DNA from: Candidatus Bathyarchaeota archaeon | Lineage (GTDB): Archaea > Thermoproteota > Bathyarchaeia > TCS64 | NCBI GenBank assembly: GCA_026014875.1 | Contig: JAOZHO010000033.1 | Span: 77,256-109,444, forward strand | DNA: 32,189 bases | Direction: 5' to 3' | Shown: positions 1 through 8,407 of the stretch, in pieces | How the letters are laid out: every line of letters starts with the position of its first letter | Numbering within the stretch: the stretch's first letter is position 1 | The notes under the pieces: model-generated | Told to the model about the DNA's origin: nothing | Databases searched by the model: none | What the model saw: the letters and a program-made list of their open reading frames with translations, nothing else | Program-made: the position numbers and the translations under genes

Positions 1-1653
1 AGCGGGACCATACCCGGGACCCTCTACACCATCCGCGTCGGGGGCCTCGAAGACATGGAGTACAACCGCCACCTCGAACTCTTCAACAGCATAGAGCCCT
101 TCAACAGAACATACGGAATCGAACACGAGATCTACAGGTTCACGGAGAGAACCTTCGACTCCACCGAGGTCACCCCATACACGGACTATCTCGAGATCCC
201 CGAAGACATGAAGGAGAGCATCGAGGAGCTGGCCCAGACCATAGTCGAGGGCGCCTCCACACCCTACGATGAGCTGAAGGCCATCGAGGATTACCTCAAG
301 GCCAACTATGTCTACGATCAGGGCTACGAGAGAGCCCCCAACGGGACCGACCCCGTCGAGTGGTTCCTCTTCGAGGAGGAGAAAGGGCTCTGCACCCAGT
401 TCAACTCCGCGTTCGTCCTCCTAGCACGGAGCCTAGGCATCGCCGTCCGGCCCGTCGCCGGCTACCTCATCAAACCCGAGGCAACCTACCAGCTTGTGCT
501 GAGCAGGGACGCCCATCTCTGGGCGGAGGCCCACTTCGAGGGGCTGGGCTGGGTCACCTTCGACGCTACTCCACCGAGGATGGAGGAGGTGCAACCCCAG
601 GTGACGACCTACAAGACAGTCACCAACATCACGTACAACGATCCCGTCGCCCTCAAAGGGGGCACATTCCAGACTCACGGGACCGTCACTCTGAAGAACG
701 GCACCGGCGTCAGCGGCCTCACAGTGGAGCTCTTCCTCACCCTGAATAAGAACGAGACCGACGCCGCCTGCGGTACGGGAGTCGTCCAGGATGGCTTCTT
801 CAATATAACCTGCGACGCCAACCCGGGACTTGAAGTGGGAGACTACAACCTGACAGCCCACACCCTACCGGGAGGGATCTACGAGGAGTCGTGGAGCGAC
901 CCCCCCATCAGGATCATGGCCGACACCAACGTCACGATACAGGCCCCGGCGTCGGCATACGTCGGCGACCGAGTCTCGATCCATGGGACACTGCTGGATA
1001 AATCCAACGGGCAGCCCATCCCGAACGCGACCCTCACGATCAAGGTGGGGAACGAGACCCGGAGCCTCCGCACGGATAATGACGGAAACATTCGCCTCAG
1101 CCACACATTCGAGGCCGAAGGAAACGCTACGGTGGAACTCGCATTGGACGACTCGGACTATTATCTGGGCTCCGAGAGCAGCTTCGGGATCGCCGTGAGG
1201 ATACCCCCGACGCCGAAGCCCAGCGTATTCATGATCATCACGACCTTCCCCTACAACTTGATCATCTTCGCGGGATTCGCCGTGGTGATAGGGAGCGTCC
1301 TGGTTCTCACGCGTAAAAAGGAGAGCATCACACAATCCGTCCTAGTCGAGGAGATAGAAGAAGAGATGCCCCGGGACTATGAAGATTACAAGGACGGGAT
1401 AGTGAAGCTCTTCAACTGGTTCTACGCCAGATCAAGGAGAAGAATCGAGGGGATAGACGACAGCTTGACACCCAGAGAGTTCCAGGACGTGGTCCTGCAG
1501 TGGATCCCGGAGAAGGGAGCGCCCGCCCTCGAATATCTGGTGACCGCCTTCGAGATCGCAGACTATAGCGCGTCGAATCCGAGCCAGGAGATGTATGAAA
1601 AGAGTCTGGCCGCCGTCGAGCTGCTGGGAGGGATGATTGAACGTGGCGCGTAA
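1..1653 (+). CDS. Transglutaminase-like protein with DUF4129 tail (5' partial)
   Basis: The reading frame is open from base 1, so the gene starts before the window; the first ATG inside is at 55 and numbering is from there. A transglutaminase-like core occupies about residues 60-175, with the triad Cys113 (GLCTQFNS), His154 (DAHLW) and Asp170 (TFDATPP). Two Ig-like beta-rich segments follow (about 190-290 and 295-375), then one membrane helix (about 392-417) and a cytoplasmic tail of about 110 residues with the TPREF motif typical of DUF4129. The core and Ig-like part should therefore be outside the cell. The family (TgpA-like) sits with MoxR and DUF58 genes in many bacteria and archaea, and the same partners follow here. 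Substrate is unknown: a cysteine protease or crosslinking role is possible. TgpA proteins usually have several N-terminal helices; those would lie upstream. Confidence 0.88.
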   Translation, partial: SGTIPGTLYTIRVGGLEDMEYNRHLELFNSIEPFNRTYGIEHEIYRFTERTFDSTEVTPYTDYLEIPEDMKESIEELAQTIVEGASTPYDELKAIEDYLKANYVYDQGYERAPNGTDPVEWFLFEEEKGLCTQFNSAFVLLARSLGIAVRPVAGYLIKPEATYQLVLSRDAHLWAEAHFEGLGWVTFDATPPRMEEVQPQVTTYKTVTNITYNDPVALKGGTFQTHGTVTLKNGTGVSGLTVELFLTLNKNETDAACGTGVVQDGFFNITCDANPGLEVGDYNLTAHTLPGGIYEESWSDPPIRIMADTNVTIQAPASAYVGDRVSIHGTLLDKSNGQPIPNATLTIKVGNETRSLRTDNDGNIRLSHTFEAEGNATVELALDDSDYYLGSESSFGIAVRIPPTPKPSVFMIITTFPYNLIIFAGFAVVIGSVLVLTRKKESITQSVLVEEIEEEMPRDYEDYKDGIVKLFNWFYARSRRRIEGIDDSLTPREFQDVVLQWIPEKGAPALEYLVTAFEIADYSASNPSQEMYEKSLAAVELLGGMIERGA

Positions 1654-2860
1654 GGACATCGTCCGCCGCACATTGATCTGGGCCGTCTCAGCGGGGTTCC
1701 TGGGCTGGCTAATCTACTTCCACGACCTCCGCCTCGGAGACCTCGGGAGCTTCCTCCCCATGTCGGACCAGCTAGCTAGGTCGAACATGGACATCATCCT
1801 GATACCTCTCCTCGCATCAATCACCATATTCTATGTCGCGAGCATCGTCTCGATCACCCTCGAGGGAGTCCTCGCCGAGGTCCTCACGGGAACCCTCTAC
1901 GGCGCGGGGTTCGCCTCGTTCTTCGCCCTGTTCCTGGTTCTTCAGCCGGGGCAAGTCTTCTCTCAGGCAGGCTACCTCATCTCCGGGGCATTCGGGGTCC
2001 TCCTGGTCTACAACGTCGTCTCGACTCTGGCGAGGATAAGGGGAGCCCAGGCCCTCAAGGCCGCGACGGTGAGTGCCACGATCTTCATGGTGGGCCAGAT
2101 CGTCCTGAGGCTCATCTCCCTCTTCATCGGCGCGAGCGGGGCCTCGATGCCCCCTGGCATGGCGGAGGGGATCACGGGCTTCGTGAGTCTCGGGATCACC
2201 ATCGCGGGGGTCTTCACCCTCTTCGCGGTCTTCAAGTCCTCGAAGAACACCTACCTCGCCGCGACGGGGAGCATCGCGGGGAACTATCTGTTCTCGGTCT
2301 CCCTGAGCCTGATAGGGGCCCTCTACTACGGGTTCTTCCTCGGGGGCCTCAGGTCATACGCTCCGGGGATCGAGAGCCTGAGCCCGTATATCGAGTGGAC
2401 GGGCATCTGCGTCTTCGCGGCGATCATCTTCACAGTTATGCGACGGGGGATGCAGGGGTCCATCATGGTCAAGAACCGCTTCGGGGAGTGGGGGAAGCAC
2501 ATGCAGGAGATCACCACCTACAAGGGTGACAGGTTCGTCGGGTTCACCGAGGTCATCGACGACTTCGTGGAGCGGGGGAACCGGGAGAGGCTCCTCGTCA
2601 GACTCACCCTATTCCTCCACGAGAACCAGGCCGGTGACGACGAGATATCGGGGCACCTCGCCCCCCTAGTCAACTATAGGGATGAGAGTTTCCCTGAACT
2701 GGCCCGCTCGGGACGGGCTGAAGCAGTAGAAGAGGAGAATAAGCTGAGGCGCCTCAGCCTCCTCCAGGAGACGATAAGACACATAATTCCCCCTGGTTCG
2801 GGGGAGCCCGTGGAGGGCGGGGAACCTCTCCAGCAGGAATCGAGCACAGTAATGGAATGA
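1637..2860 (+). CDS. 8-TM membrane protein of MoxR/DUF58 operon
   Basis: I do not recognise a named family. About eight hydrophobic helices are visible at roughly residues 12-29, 53-74, 88-103, 111-131, 143-164, 178-199, 214-236 and 252-268. A charged, probably cytoplasmic C-terminal region of about 135 residues follows, rich in Glu, Arg and Gln at the end. The start is TTG at 1637, five bases after a GGAGG at 1627-1631; GTG at 1643 is an alternative. It overlaps the transglutaminase gene by 17 bases, so the two are probably translationally coupled. The context suggests a membrane subunit or scaffold for the MoxR-DUF58-transglutaminase module. Codon use resembles its neighbours. Confidence 0.8.
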   Translation: MNVARKDIVRRTLIWAVSAGFLGWLIYFHDLRLGDLGSFLPMSDQLARSNMDIILIPLLASITIFYVASIVSITLEGVLAEVLTGTLYGAGFASFFALFLVLQPGQVFSQAGYLISGAFGVLLVYNVVSTLARIRGAQALKAATVSATIFMVGQIVLRLISLFIGASGASMPPGMAEGITGFVSLGITIAGVFTLFAVFKSSKNTYLAATGSIAGNYLFSVSLSLIGALYYGFFLGGLRSYAPGIESLSPYIEWTGICVFAAIIFTVMRRGMQGSIMVKNRFGEWGKHMQEITTYKGDRFVGFTEVIDDFVERGNRERLLVRLTLFLHENQAGDDEISGHLAPLVNYRDESFPELARSGRAEAVEEENKLRRLSLLQETIRHIIPPGSGEPVEGGEPLQQESSTVME

Positions 2861-2876
2861 ATGAAGGAGATCTAAG

Positions 2877-3857
2877 ATGAACGTATGGGAAGTAAAGGAC
2901 GTCTGCACTAAGATCCTCGACAGCATAAGTATGTACTTCGTAGGAAACAAACTCATGCTCAGGAAGCTGCTGGCGTCGGGTCTAGCCAACGGCCACATCC
3001 TCTTCGAGGACTACCCGGGACTGGGTAAGACCCTCCTCGCGAAGGTCTTCGCGAGGGTCACGGGCTGCAACTGGGGCAGAGTCCAGTTCACGCCGGACCT
3101 CATGGCCGCCGACATCCTCGGCACCAGGGTCTGGAGGATGACGGAGTCCAAGTTCGTTCTGGAGAAGGGACCGATATTCACCAACATCCTCCTGGCGGAC
3201 GAGATCAACAGGAGCCCGCCGAAGACCCAGTCGGCCCTCCTGGAGGCGATGGAGGAGCGCCAGGTCACCATCGAGGGGGAGACCCACAAGCTCACCGCCC
3301 CCTTCTTCGTCATCGCGACCCAGAACCCCATCGAGCTCGAGGGCACCTACCCGCTCCCCGAGGCCCAGATGGACAGGTTCCTCATCAAGCTCAGCATGGG
3401 CTACGTCGCCACCAAGAACGAGGAAAGCCTCATATTGAAGCGGCGCATCGGCTGGCGCAGGGACGACCCAACCGATTTCATCAAGCCGGTAACGGATCAG
3501 GCCCTCTTCGTCGCGATGCAGCAGTTCATCGAGACAGAGATCTACGTCGACGACCAGATCATCGACTACATCACCGACATCGTCCGCCTAACCCGGCGCC
3601 ACCCCATGATAGAGGTGGGCGCCAGCCCCAGGGGGGGCCTCAGCCTCCTCAAGGTGGCGAGGTCTCACGCCGCGATATCGGGGCGTAGCTTCGTGACCCC
3701 CGACGATGTCAAGATGTTCGTGAACGACGCCTTGGGCCACAGGATGATCATGAAGATGGAGTACGCCATCGAGGGGGCGTTCAGCGTCTCCGCGATCCTC
3801 AAGGAGATCGTGGACCAGGTCGAGGTCCCCAAGCAGTTCATTGCGACGAACAGGTGA
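2877..3857 (+). CDS. MoxR-family AAA+ ATPase
   Basis: A 326-residue protein of normal MoxR length. Walker A is DYPGLGKT (residues 45-52, Lys51), Walker B is ILLADEINR (104-112, Asp108 and Glu109), and sensor 1 is the ATQNP stretch near 147-151. The segments GTYPLPEAQMDRF and SPRGGLSLLK are typical of the family. MoxR ATPases act as chaperone-like machines that insert cofactors into, or remodel, VWA or DUF58 partner proteins; that partner is probably the DUF58 gene that follows. The ATG at 2877 has a GGAGA seven to eight bases upstream. It lies 16 bases after the 8-TM gene and 9 bases before the DUF58 start, in the same operon. The role in this organism is inferred from the family. Confidence 0.95.
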   Translation: MNVWEVKDVCTKILDSISMYFVGNKLMLRKLLASGLANGHILFEDYPGLGKTLLAKVFARVTGCNWGRVQFTPDLMAADILGTRVWRMTESKFVLEKGPIFTNILLADEINRSPPKTQSALLEAMEERQVTIEGETHKLTAPFFVIATQNPIELEGTYPLPEAQMDRFLIKLSMGYVATKNEESLILKRRIGWRRDDPTDFIKPVTDQALFVAMQQFIETEIYVDDQIIDYITDIVRLTRRHPMIEVGASPRGGLSLLKVARSHAAISGRSFVTPDDVKMFVNDALGHRMIMKMEYAIEGAFSVSAILKEIVDQVEVPKQFIATNR

Positions 3858-3866
3858 AGGCACTAG

Positions 3867-5309
3867 TTGATAACCCAGGACACCCAGGAGCTCGTGGTGA
3901 GCGGCGTCACCTTCTTGGTGATGGGGATGTTCCTGGGGAACCTCATCTTCATCGTCCTCGGCCTCTTCCCCATCGTCTTCCTCGCCCTCGGGATCCTCAT
4001 AGGGCAACCCCAGGAGGTCACGGTGACCCGGGAGGGGGAGGACGCCAAGGTCTGGGTCGACAACCAGATAGCCGACACCCTCACCGCCACAGTCAAGGGA
4101 GGCGTCGGCCTCGTCAGCTTCAGCGACCCCATCCCCTCAAGCTTCAGCCTCGACGAGGGGACCAACGTCAAGTTCCTCTGGAAGGGGGTCACGGAGAAGC
4201 AAGTGACCATCAGCTACAGGGCCACCTGCGCCAAGCGGGGTAGGTACGAGCTCAACGATGTCGACTACGAGACCCGCCACCCCCTCCAGATCACCGACAA
4301 CAAGATCGGGAAGGCCCCGGCACCACGGGCCTATATCGTTCAGCCCAGGCCCATGTTCGTGCGCCGGATACGGGAGAGGAAGGCCATCACCCGGATCCCT
4401 ATGCCCATGGAGGCCATGATCAAGTTCGGGTTCCCCACCACCGACTTCCTCGAGGTCCGGGACTATCAGCCGGGTGACCTCTACAGGAACATCAACTGGA
4501 AGGTCACCGCCCGCCGTCTCAGCAGCTCTCCCTCGGCCCTCCAGGTCAACGAGTACGAAAAGGAGGGGAAGAAGATGGTCTGGATCTTCCTGGACAGCGC
4601 CACCCACATGGCCCTGGGCACCACGACGAAGAACACCATGGAATACGCGGTCCGGGCGACCCTGGGGCTCGCCGACTTTTACCTGAGCAGACAGTGCCAA
4701 GTGGGGCTCTGCATCTACGACTACGACGCCCACGAGTGGGAGGGGAGCTACCAAAAGACTCAGGGGGCCCCCGACCTCGACGTCGCTTTCTTCGGCGTGA
4801 AGCAGATGGAGCCCGAGGTCGAGGCCGAGGAGGCCCACGAGAAGCCCAAGGGGGCGAGGGAGGCCTCCTTCAGCAGGTACCTCTTCCCCGACACGGGGAA
4901 GAAGCAGCAGTTCAGGATCATGCGGGAGATGCTCAACGTGGACATCAGGTACAGCGGGGAGAGCCTGAAGGAGGCGATCCACAGCTGCCGCCGCCATATC
5001 GTGGGCACCCTCCCCCTCTTCATCATCATCACTATGCTCGACGCCTCGAAGACCGACGCCCTCTACGCGGGGATCAAGGAGCTCTACAAGTACTCGGGGC
5101 GGCTCAGGAGGAGGCCCTCCATCATCGTCTTCAACGTCCAAGGCTACAAGATAGCCGCCCAGAGGGAGGTGGAGGGGATCGCGGCGGAGCTCCTCGACTT
5201 CAGGAACAGGCCCCTCACGGGAATCCTGAGGAAGATGGGGGCCACCGTCGTGAACTGGAACCCCCAGACACAGAGCTTCGCCCAGGCACTGATCAAGCAG
5301 AGGGCATGA
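3867..5309 (+). CDS. DUF58 domain protein
   Basis: A 480-residue protein. Two closely spaced hydrophobic segments (about residues 9-45) form an N-terminal membrane hairpin. The DUF58 signature DYQPGDLYRNINWKVTARR is at about 199-217, followed by a VWA-like region with VWIFLDSA near 235. DUF58 proteins are regular partners of MoxR ATPases, and here the gene follows moxR directly. The start is TTG at 3867 with GGTGA at 3853-3857, overlapping the moxR stop, which implies coupled translation. An acidic insert around residues 310-330 (many Glu and Ala) is probably a flexible loop. Biochemical function is not known for most of the family; a cell-envelope role is plausible given the transglutaminase partner. 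Confidence 0.92.
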   Translation: MITQDTQELVVSGVTFLVMGMFLGNLIFIVLGLFPIVFLALGILIGQPQEVTVTREGEDAKVWVDNQIADTLTATVKGGVGLVSFSDPIPSSFSLDEGTNVKFLWKGVTEKQVTISYRATCAKRGRYELNDVDYETRHPLQITDNKIGKAPAPRAYIVQPRPMFVRRIRERKAITRIPMPMEAMIKFGFPTTDFLEVRDYQPGDLYRNINWKVTARRLSSSPSALQVNEYEKEGKKMVWIFLDSATHMALGTTTKNTMEYAVRATLGLADFYLSRQCQVGLCIYDYDAHEWEGSYQKTQGAPDLDVAFFGVKQMEPEVEAEEAHEKPKGAREASFSRYLFPDTGKKQQFRIMREMLNVDIRYSGESLKEAIHSCRRHIVGTLPLFIIITMLDASKTDALYAGIKELYKYSGRLRRRPSIIVFNVQGYKIAAQREVEGIAAELLDFRNRPLTGILRKMGATVVNWNPQTQSFAQALIKQRA

Positions 5310-5310
5310 C

Positions 5311-6063
5311 ATGAGGACGGACGCGTACATCAGGGGCTCGGAGTTCGTGGTCGCCCTCGCCTCCACATACATGGCGGCTGTGACCATGGTCCAGACCAGC
5401 CTCTACTGGCGGGCGAGGCCCTACATCGCGGTCATCCTGGGGCCCATAGCGTCCTCCTTGGGGGGGGGCCCCACGGGGGAGGGGGGCTCGGCCCTCGACC
5501 TCATAATCATCGGGATGGCGCTGGCCCTCTCGTTCACGTTCTGGCGGAAGGGGAACGAGGTGGGGTTCGGGAGGCTCTTCATGCTCAACATGCTCATGTT
5601 CTTCCCCTCGGTCCTCGACTTCTCGACATTCAACTGGATCAACCTCATCCTCCCCTATGAATCCATCGCGGCAGTCACAATACACTGGGTCTTCGGGGTC
5701 GGCCTCCTCCTCCAGGCCACCTACCTCACCCTAAGGTACACTGTGAGATTCAGGGAGATGCGGAAAGAGCTGGAGAAGCGGGGAGCCGAAGAGGACGACA
5801 TCGACGAGGTTTCCCGGGGGCAGATGGTCTACCTGGGTCAACTCGTGGCTGGGACCGTGGCTATATCTGCGGGGGTCTACTTCGGATACCCCTACATGAG
5901 CCAGTTCCTTGATGTGAAAGCCGCCGGGCTGCCCTACCCCCACCTCATCATCGGGGTCGTCTTCACCCTCCTCATAGCGGCGGGTACAATCCTATACCTC
6001 AGGGGAGGGGGGTCCCAGGTCGGAGCGGTCAAAGTAACCCCTGAGAACGCTAAAAGCGTCTGA
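5311..6063 (+). CDS. 7-TM membrane protein, last gene of MoxR/DUF58 operon
   Basis: A 250-residue hydrophobic protein that I cannot assign to a named family. Likely membrane segments are near residues 12-29, 36-50, 61-77, 88-104, 118-142, 173-192 and 211-230. A charged cytoplasmic loop lies at about 145-170 (RFREMRKELEKRG and acidic residues). Its ATG is one base after the DUF58 stop codon, so it belongs to the same transcript. The five-gene set ends here: the next gene is on the opposite strand and the two genes converge. It is probably a second membrane partner of the transglutaminase-MoxR-DUF58 system. No catalytic motif is visible. Confidence 0.8.
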   Translation: MRTDAYIRGSEFVVALASTYMAAVTMVQTSLYWRARPYIAVILGPIASSLGGGPTGEGGSALDLIIIGMALALSFTFWRKGNEVGFGRLFMLNMLMFFPSVLDFSTFNWINLILPYESIAAVTIHWVFGVGLLLQATYLTLRYTVRFREMRKELEKRGAEEDDIDEVSRGQMVYLGQLVAGTVAISAGVYFGYPYMSQFLDVKAAGLPYPHLIIGVVFTLLIAAGTILYLRGGGSQVGAVKVTPENAKSV

Positions 6064-6100
6064 CATAAAGAAGCTCTGGGAAATTGTAGAGAAAAGGGCC

Positions 6101-6400
6101 TCAGAGGAATCCGCGAATGGGCTTCTTCAGGACGTTCAGTATGAGGAGGACCCCGAAGCAGATCAATGCCAGCGCCCAGAGGTCAATGTTGAGTCCAATG
6201 AGCTCGGTGACCCCCCAGAGGACGATGAAGAAGCCGAAGAGGAGCCCCATCAGGTTCCTCCGCATAGGGACGCCGAAGCAGATATCCCTGTCGTAGGAGT
6301 GGCGGGATGTCCGTCGCCTCCTGCGGAGTGACTCGCCGCAGCTCTTGCAGTACTCCGTCTCATCGTCGTTCATCGCGCCACATTTGCTACAGTATACCAT
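6101..6400 (-). CDS. Zinc-ribbon small membrane protein
   Basis: A 99-residue protein. The N-terminus holds a zinc ribbon with CxxC pairs at Cys4/Cys7 and Cys18/Cys21 (YCSKCGAM and YCKSCGES). A strongly basic linker (about 26-33) follows, then two membrane helices (about 50-68 and 73-91). The ribbon should be cytoplasmic by the positive-inside rule. Such small ribbon-plus-helix proteins are common in archaea and mostly uncharacterised. No Shine-Dalgarno motif is seen; a TATA-like box about 30-40 bases upstream (6431-6440, minus strand) implies a very short leader. It shares a promoter region with pyruvate kinase on the other strand. Confidence 0.78.
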   Translation of the reverse strand: MVYCSKCGAMNDDETEYCKSCGESLRRRRRTSRHSYDRDICFGVPMRRNLMGLLFGFFIVLWGVTELIGLNIDLWALALICFGVLLILNVLKKPIRGFL

Positions 6401-6430
6401 CCCGAGTCCTGAGGGATACCAAGGAGCCCG

Positions 6431-6440
6431 CTAATAAATC
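6431..6440 (-). promoter_or_regulatory. TATA-like box of the zinc-ribbon gene
   Basis: On the minus strand the sequence reads GATTTATTAG, in an AT-rich patch about 35 bases before the ATG at 6400. This fits archaeal TATA spacing with a leader of about 10 bases. Confidence 0.45.
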
Positions 6441-6529
6441 GTTTCCAAGGAGGATTTACGGGAAATAATGAGGCCTCATCGGGTTGATATTTTAGGCATA
6501 TCTAGCTGCCAGCGGGGAAATCGGTGAAT

Positions 6530-6541
6530 AATTTATATTTT
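6530..6541 (+). promoter_or_regulatory. TATA box of pyruvate kinase
   Basis: AATTTATATTTT is the strongest TATA-like element in the 6401-6605 divergent spacer. Transcription would begin near 6560, leaving a leader of about 45 bases that carries the GGTGA ribosome-binding site at 6596-6600. Confidence 0.55.
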
Positions 6542-6605
6542 CAGATGAACGCTCACTTCTTGTGGTTCTTAATAACAGGTTCCGTTTATCCTCCGGGTGA
6601 TGAAT

Positions 6606-8033
6606 GTGACTAGCGGAGAGTTCGTGAAGGCAAAAATCGTCTGCACCATCGGGCCCGCCTCGATGAGGCCAGAAGCCTTAGCGGCGATGACGGAGGCCGG
6701 CATGGATGTGGCCCGGCTCAACTTCTCCCACGGAGACTTTGAGACGCACAGGAGAGTCGCCGAGAGCCTCCGCGACATCGGAAGTGTCGCGATCCTGGTC
6801 GACCTCCCGGGGCCAAAGATCCGCATCGGGCGTTTAGAGGGGAACGTTAGGCTCGTTCCTGGGAACAGAGTCCATTTCACGACCCATGACGTGCTCGGCA
6901 ACAGTGATGAGTTCCCCGTGTCCCACCCGGGGCTCCCATTGGAGTTGTCCGTGGGGGGAAGCATCTACATCAACGACGGCCTCATCGAGATTAGAGTGGT
7001 CTCCATCGACGAGAGCCTCGAGGGGTTCACGGGACGGGTGATCTCGGGAGGCGAGGTCACAAGCTTCAAAGGGCTGAACGCCCCGGGGGCCCAGCTGTCC
7101 ATGAGGCCCCCCACCGAGACGGATCTCGCGGGAATCGCGTTCGGAGTAGAGTTCTGCGACTGGTTCGCAGCCTCGTTCGTGAGGGAGCGGGGGGACGTCG
7201 AGGGCGTAAAGAAGGCTATCGAGGAGGCTGGGGGGGACCAGCCGGTGATCTCGAAGATCGAGCACCGGGAGGCGGTTGAGAACATCGACGAGATCGTGGA
7301 GGCGAGCGATGGGGTGATGGTGGCCCGGGGGGACCTGGGGATCGAGATGCCCTCCTGGGAGGTGCCCCTGATCCAGAAGAGGATCATCAGGAGATGCAAC
7401 GAGGCGGGGAAACCCGTGATCGTGGCGACCCAGATGCTTGAGTCCATGGTGATGAACCCGAGACCGACCAGGGCGGAGGCGAGCGACGTCGCGAACGCGA
7501 TCCTAGACGGCGCGGACGCGGTGATGCTCTCCGAGGAGACCGCGATGGGCCTCTTCCCCGTGGAGGCGGTCAAGGTGATGAACAGGATCACACAGACCGT
7601 GGAGGAGCAGGCCCCGAGGGTCCGCCCGGAGCGCATGGTGGAGGGCTCGGTCCCCGATGTCATAGGTCAACTGGCCGCGCAAGCAGCCCAGGCGGTGGGG
7701 CCTGCGGCGATCATCGTGGTGACCAGGAGCGGCTTCAGCGCCCGTATGGTCTCTAAGCACAGGCCCCGGACCCCGATCCTGTCCGTGGCGAGGAGCCCCG
7801 AGGTGAACAGGCGGGCCAGGCTCTACTGGGGCGTGGAGCCATTGAACGTGGAGTGGATAGAGGACAGGGACGAGCTCCTCGTGAGGGCGGTGAGGGGAAG
7901 CGTCGAGGCGGGCTACCTGGCCCGGGGCGATTCCGTGATGATCGTCTCCGGCTCTACCCTGGAGGCCCCCGGGGGGACCAGCGCCCTGGAGATCCTGAGC
8001 GTGGAGGACATCCTGATCCACGCGCAAGAATAA
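6606..8033 (+). CDS. pyk: Pyruvate kinase
   Basis: Transfers phosphate from phosphoenolpyruvate to ADP, the last step of glycolysis, in the cytoplasm. Full-length (about 475 residues). Family landmarks, numbered from the start chosen here: KIVCTIGP near the N-terminus, the RLNFSHG stretch (Arg37, Asn39, Ser41), the B domain (about 70-155), catalytic Lys217 in ISKIEH with Glu219, the metal-binding Asp243 in ARGDLGIEM, and MLESM plus the GADAVMLSEETA stretch near 302-313. The C-terminal regulatory domain is present. I choose GTG at 6606 because GGTGA lies five bases before it, as in other genes here; ATG 6600 and GTG 6597 are in frame but overlap that site. Transcribed alone. Confidence 0.95.
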   Translation: MTSGEFVKAKIVCTIGPASMRPEALAAMTEAGMDVARLNFSHGDFETHRRVAESLRDIGSVAILVDLPGPKIRIGRLEGNVRLVPGNRVHFTTHDVLGNSDEFPVSHPGLPLELSVGGSIYINDGLIEIRVVSIDESLEGFTGRVISGGEVTSFKGLNAPGAQLSMRPPTETDLAGIAFGVEFCDWFAASFVRERGDVEGVKKAIEEAGGDQPVISKIEHREAVENIDEIVEASDGVMVARGDLGIEMPSWEVPLIQKRIIRRCNEAGKPVIVATQMLESMVMNPRPTRAEASDVANAILDGADAVMLSEETAMGLFPVEAVKVMNRITQTVEEQAPRVRPERMVEGSVPDVIGQLAAQAAQAVGPAAIIVVTRSGFSARMVSKHRPRTPILSVARSPEVNRRARLYWGVEPLNVEWIEDRDELLVRAVRGSVEAGYLARGDSVMIVSGSTLEAPGGTSALEILSVEDILIHAQE

Positions 8034-8153
8034 AAAAAAATGGGATCGGGGGCGGTCTAGTCGTTTCCCTTGCCTTTAGGTTATTTGAGCCAGACATAGT
8101 CCTGCCCATGATCTGGGTGCCGTCGAACTTCTCGAGGAGATTTCCCATGATGA

Positions 8154-8171
8154 GGATGATGAAAATCATCT
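8154..8171 (+). other. GAAA-tetraloop hairpin in pyk 3' region
   Basis: GGATGAT, GAAA and ATCATCT form a seven-pair stem (six Watson-Crick pairs and one G-U) closed by a GNRA-type GAAA loop. It lies 120 bases after the pyruvate kinase stop and before the terminator at 8200-8224, so it would be part of a structured 3' untranslated region or a small RNA. Confidence 0.4.
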
Positions 8172-8199
8172 CGTCCCTGCGTGATGCGCGAGGGTTGTC

Positions 8200-8224
8200 A
8201 GGATTACGGCTATCCTCTTTTTTT
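8200..8224 (+). terminator. Hairpin plus T7 terminator after pyk
   Basis: AGGAT and ATCCT form a five-pair stem around a seven-base loop (8200-8216), followed by C and seven T residues (8218-8224). It would end the pyruvate kinase transcript with a 3' region of about 190 bases. Confidence 0.5.
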
Positions 8225-8339
8225 CATTTTGGCCGGTCAGTCATTGATGGGTCCAACGGCTAAAACTGCTGTAACTGTCAGAGATGTGAAAATAATGTTT
8301 AATCACAGAGTGTCATTTTAGGCCTTTCCGAGTACAAAA

Positions 8340-8350
8340 ATGTTATATCT
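8340..8350 (+). promoter_or_regulatory. TATA-like box of trpB2
   Basis: AATGTTATATC lies about 25 bases before a predicted transcription start near 8371. The same ten bases, ATGTTATATC, occur in the promoter of the DUF2148 gene (25846-25837, minus strand). Confidence 0.5.
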
Positions 8351-8407
8351 GCAGAGCGGGGAAATGAGTTCTACCTATAAAGGAGAAATGAGTGTGTATC
8401 ACTCGGA

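Larger units (their letters stand above)
8034..8407 (+). other. 374-base gene-free spacer between pyruvate kinase and trpB2
   Basis: No convincing protein gene on either strand; a minus-strand ORF (8169 down into the pyruvate kinase gene) has no recognisable motif and lies over a low-complexity start. The spacer holds an A9 run directly after the pyk stop, a perfect six-pair GAAA tetraloop hairpin (8154-8171), a hairpin plus T-run terminator (8200-8224) and the trpB2 promoter region (8340-8350). Confidence 0.6.

Noticed and set aside
4137-5387. A 416-codon minus-strand ORF opposite the DUF58 gene
   Set aside because: Low-complexity, Leu/Val/Asp/Glu-rich translation with no family motif; it is a shadow of the GC-rich DUF58 gene, whose signature is clear.
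7954-8169. Minus-strand ORF with MIFIILIMGNLLEKF start
   Set aside because: It runs through the A9 run into the opposite strand of pyruvate kinase, has no ribosome-binding site and its start is made by the GATGAT hairpin.
8034-8224. C/D-box small RNA
   Set aside because: An ATGATGA box-C-like motif occurs at about 8147-8153, but no matching CTGA box D lies at proper spacing on that strand.
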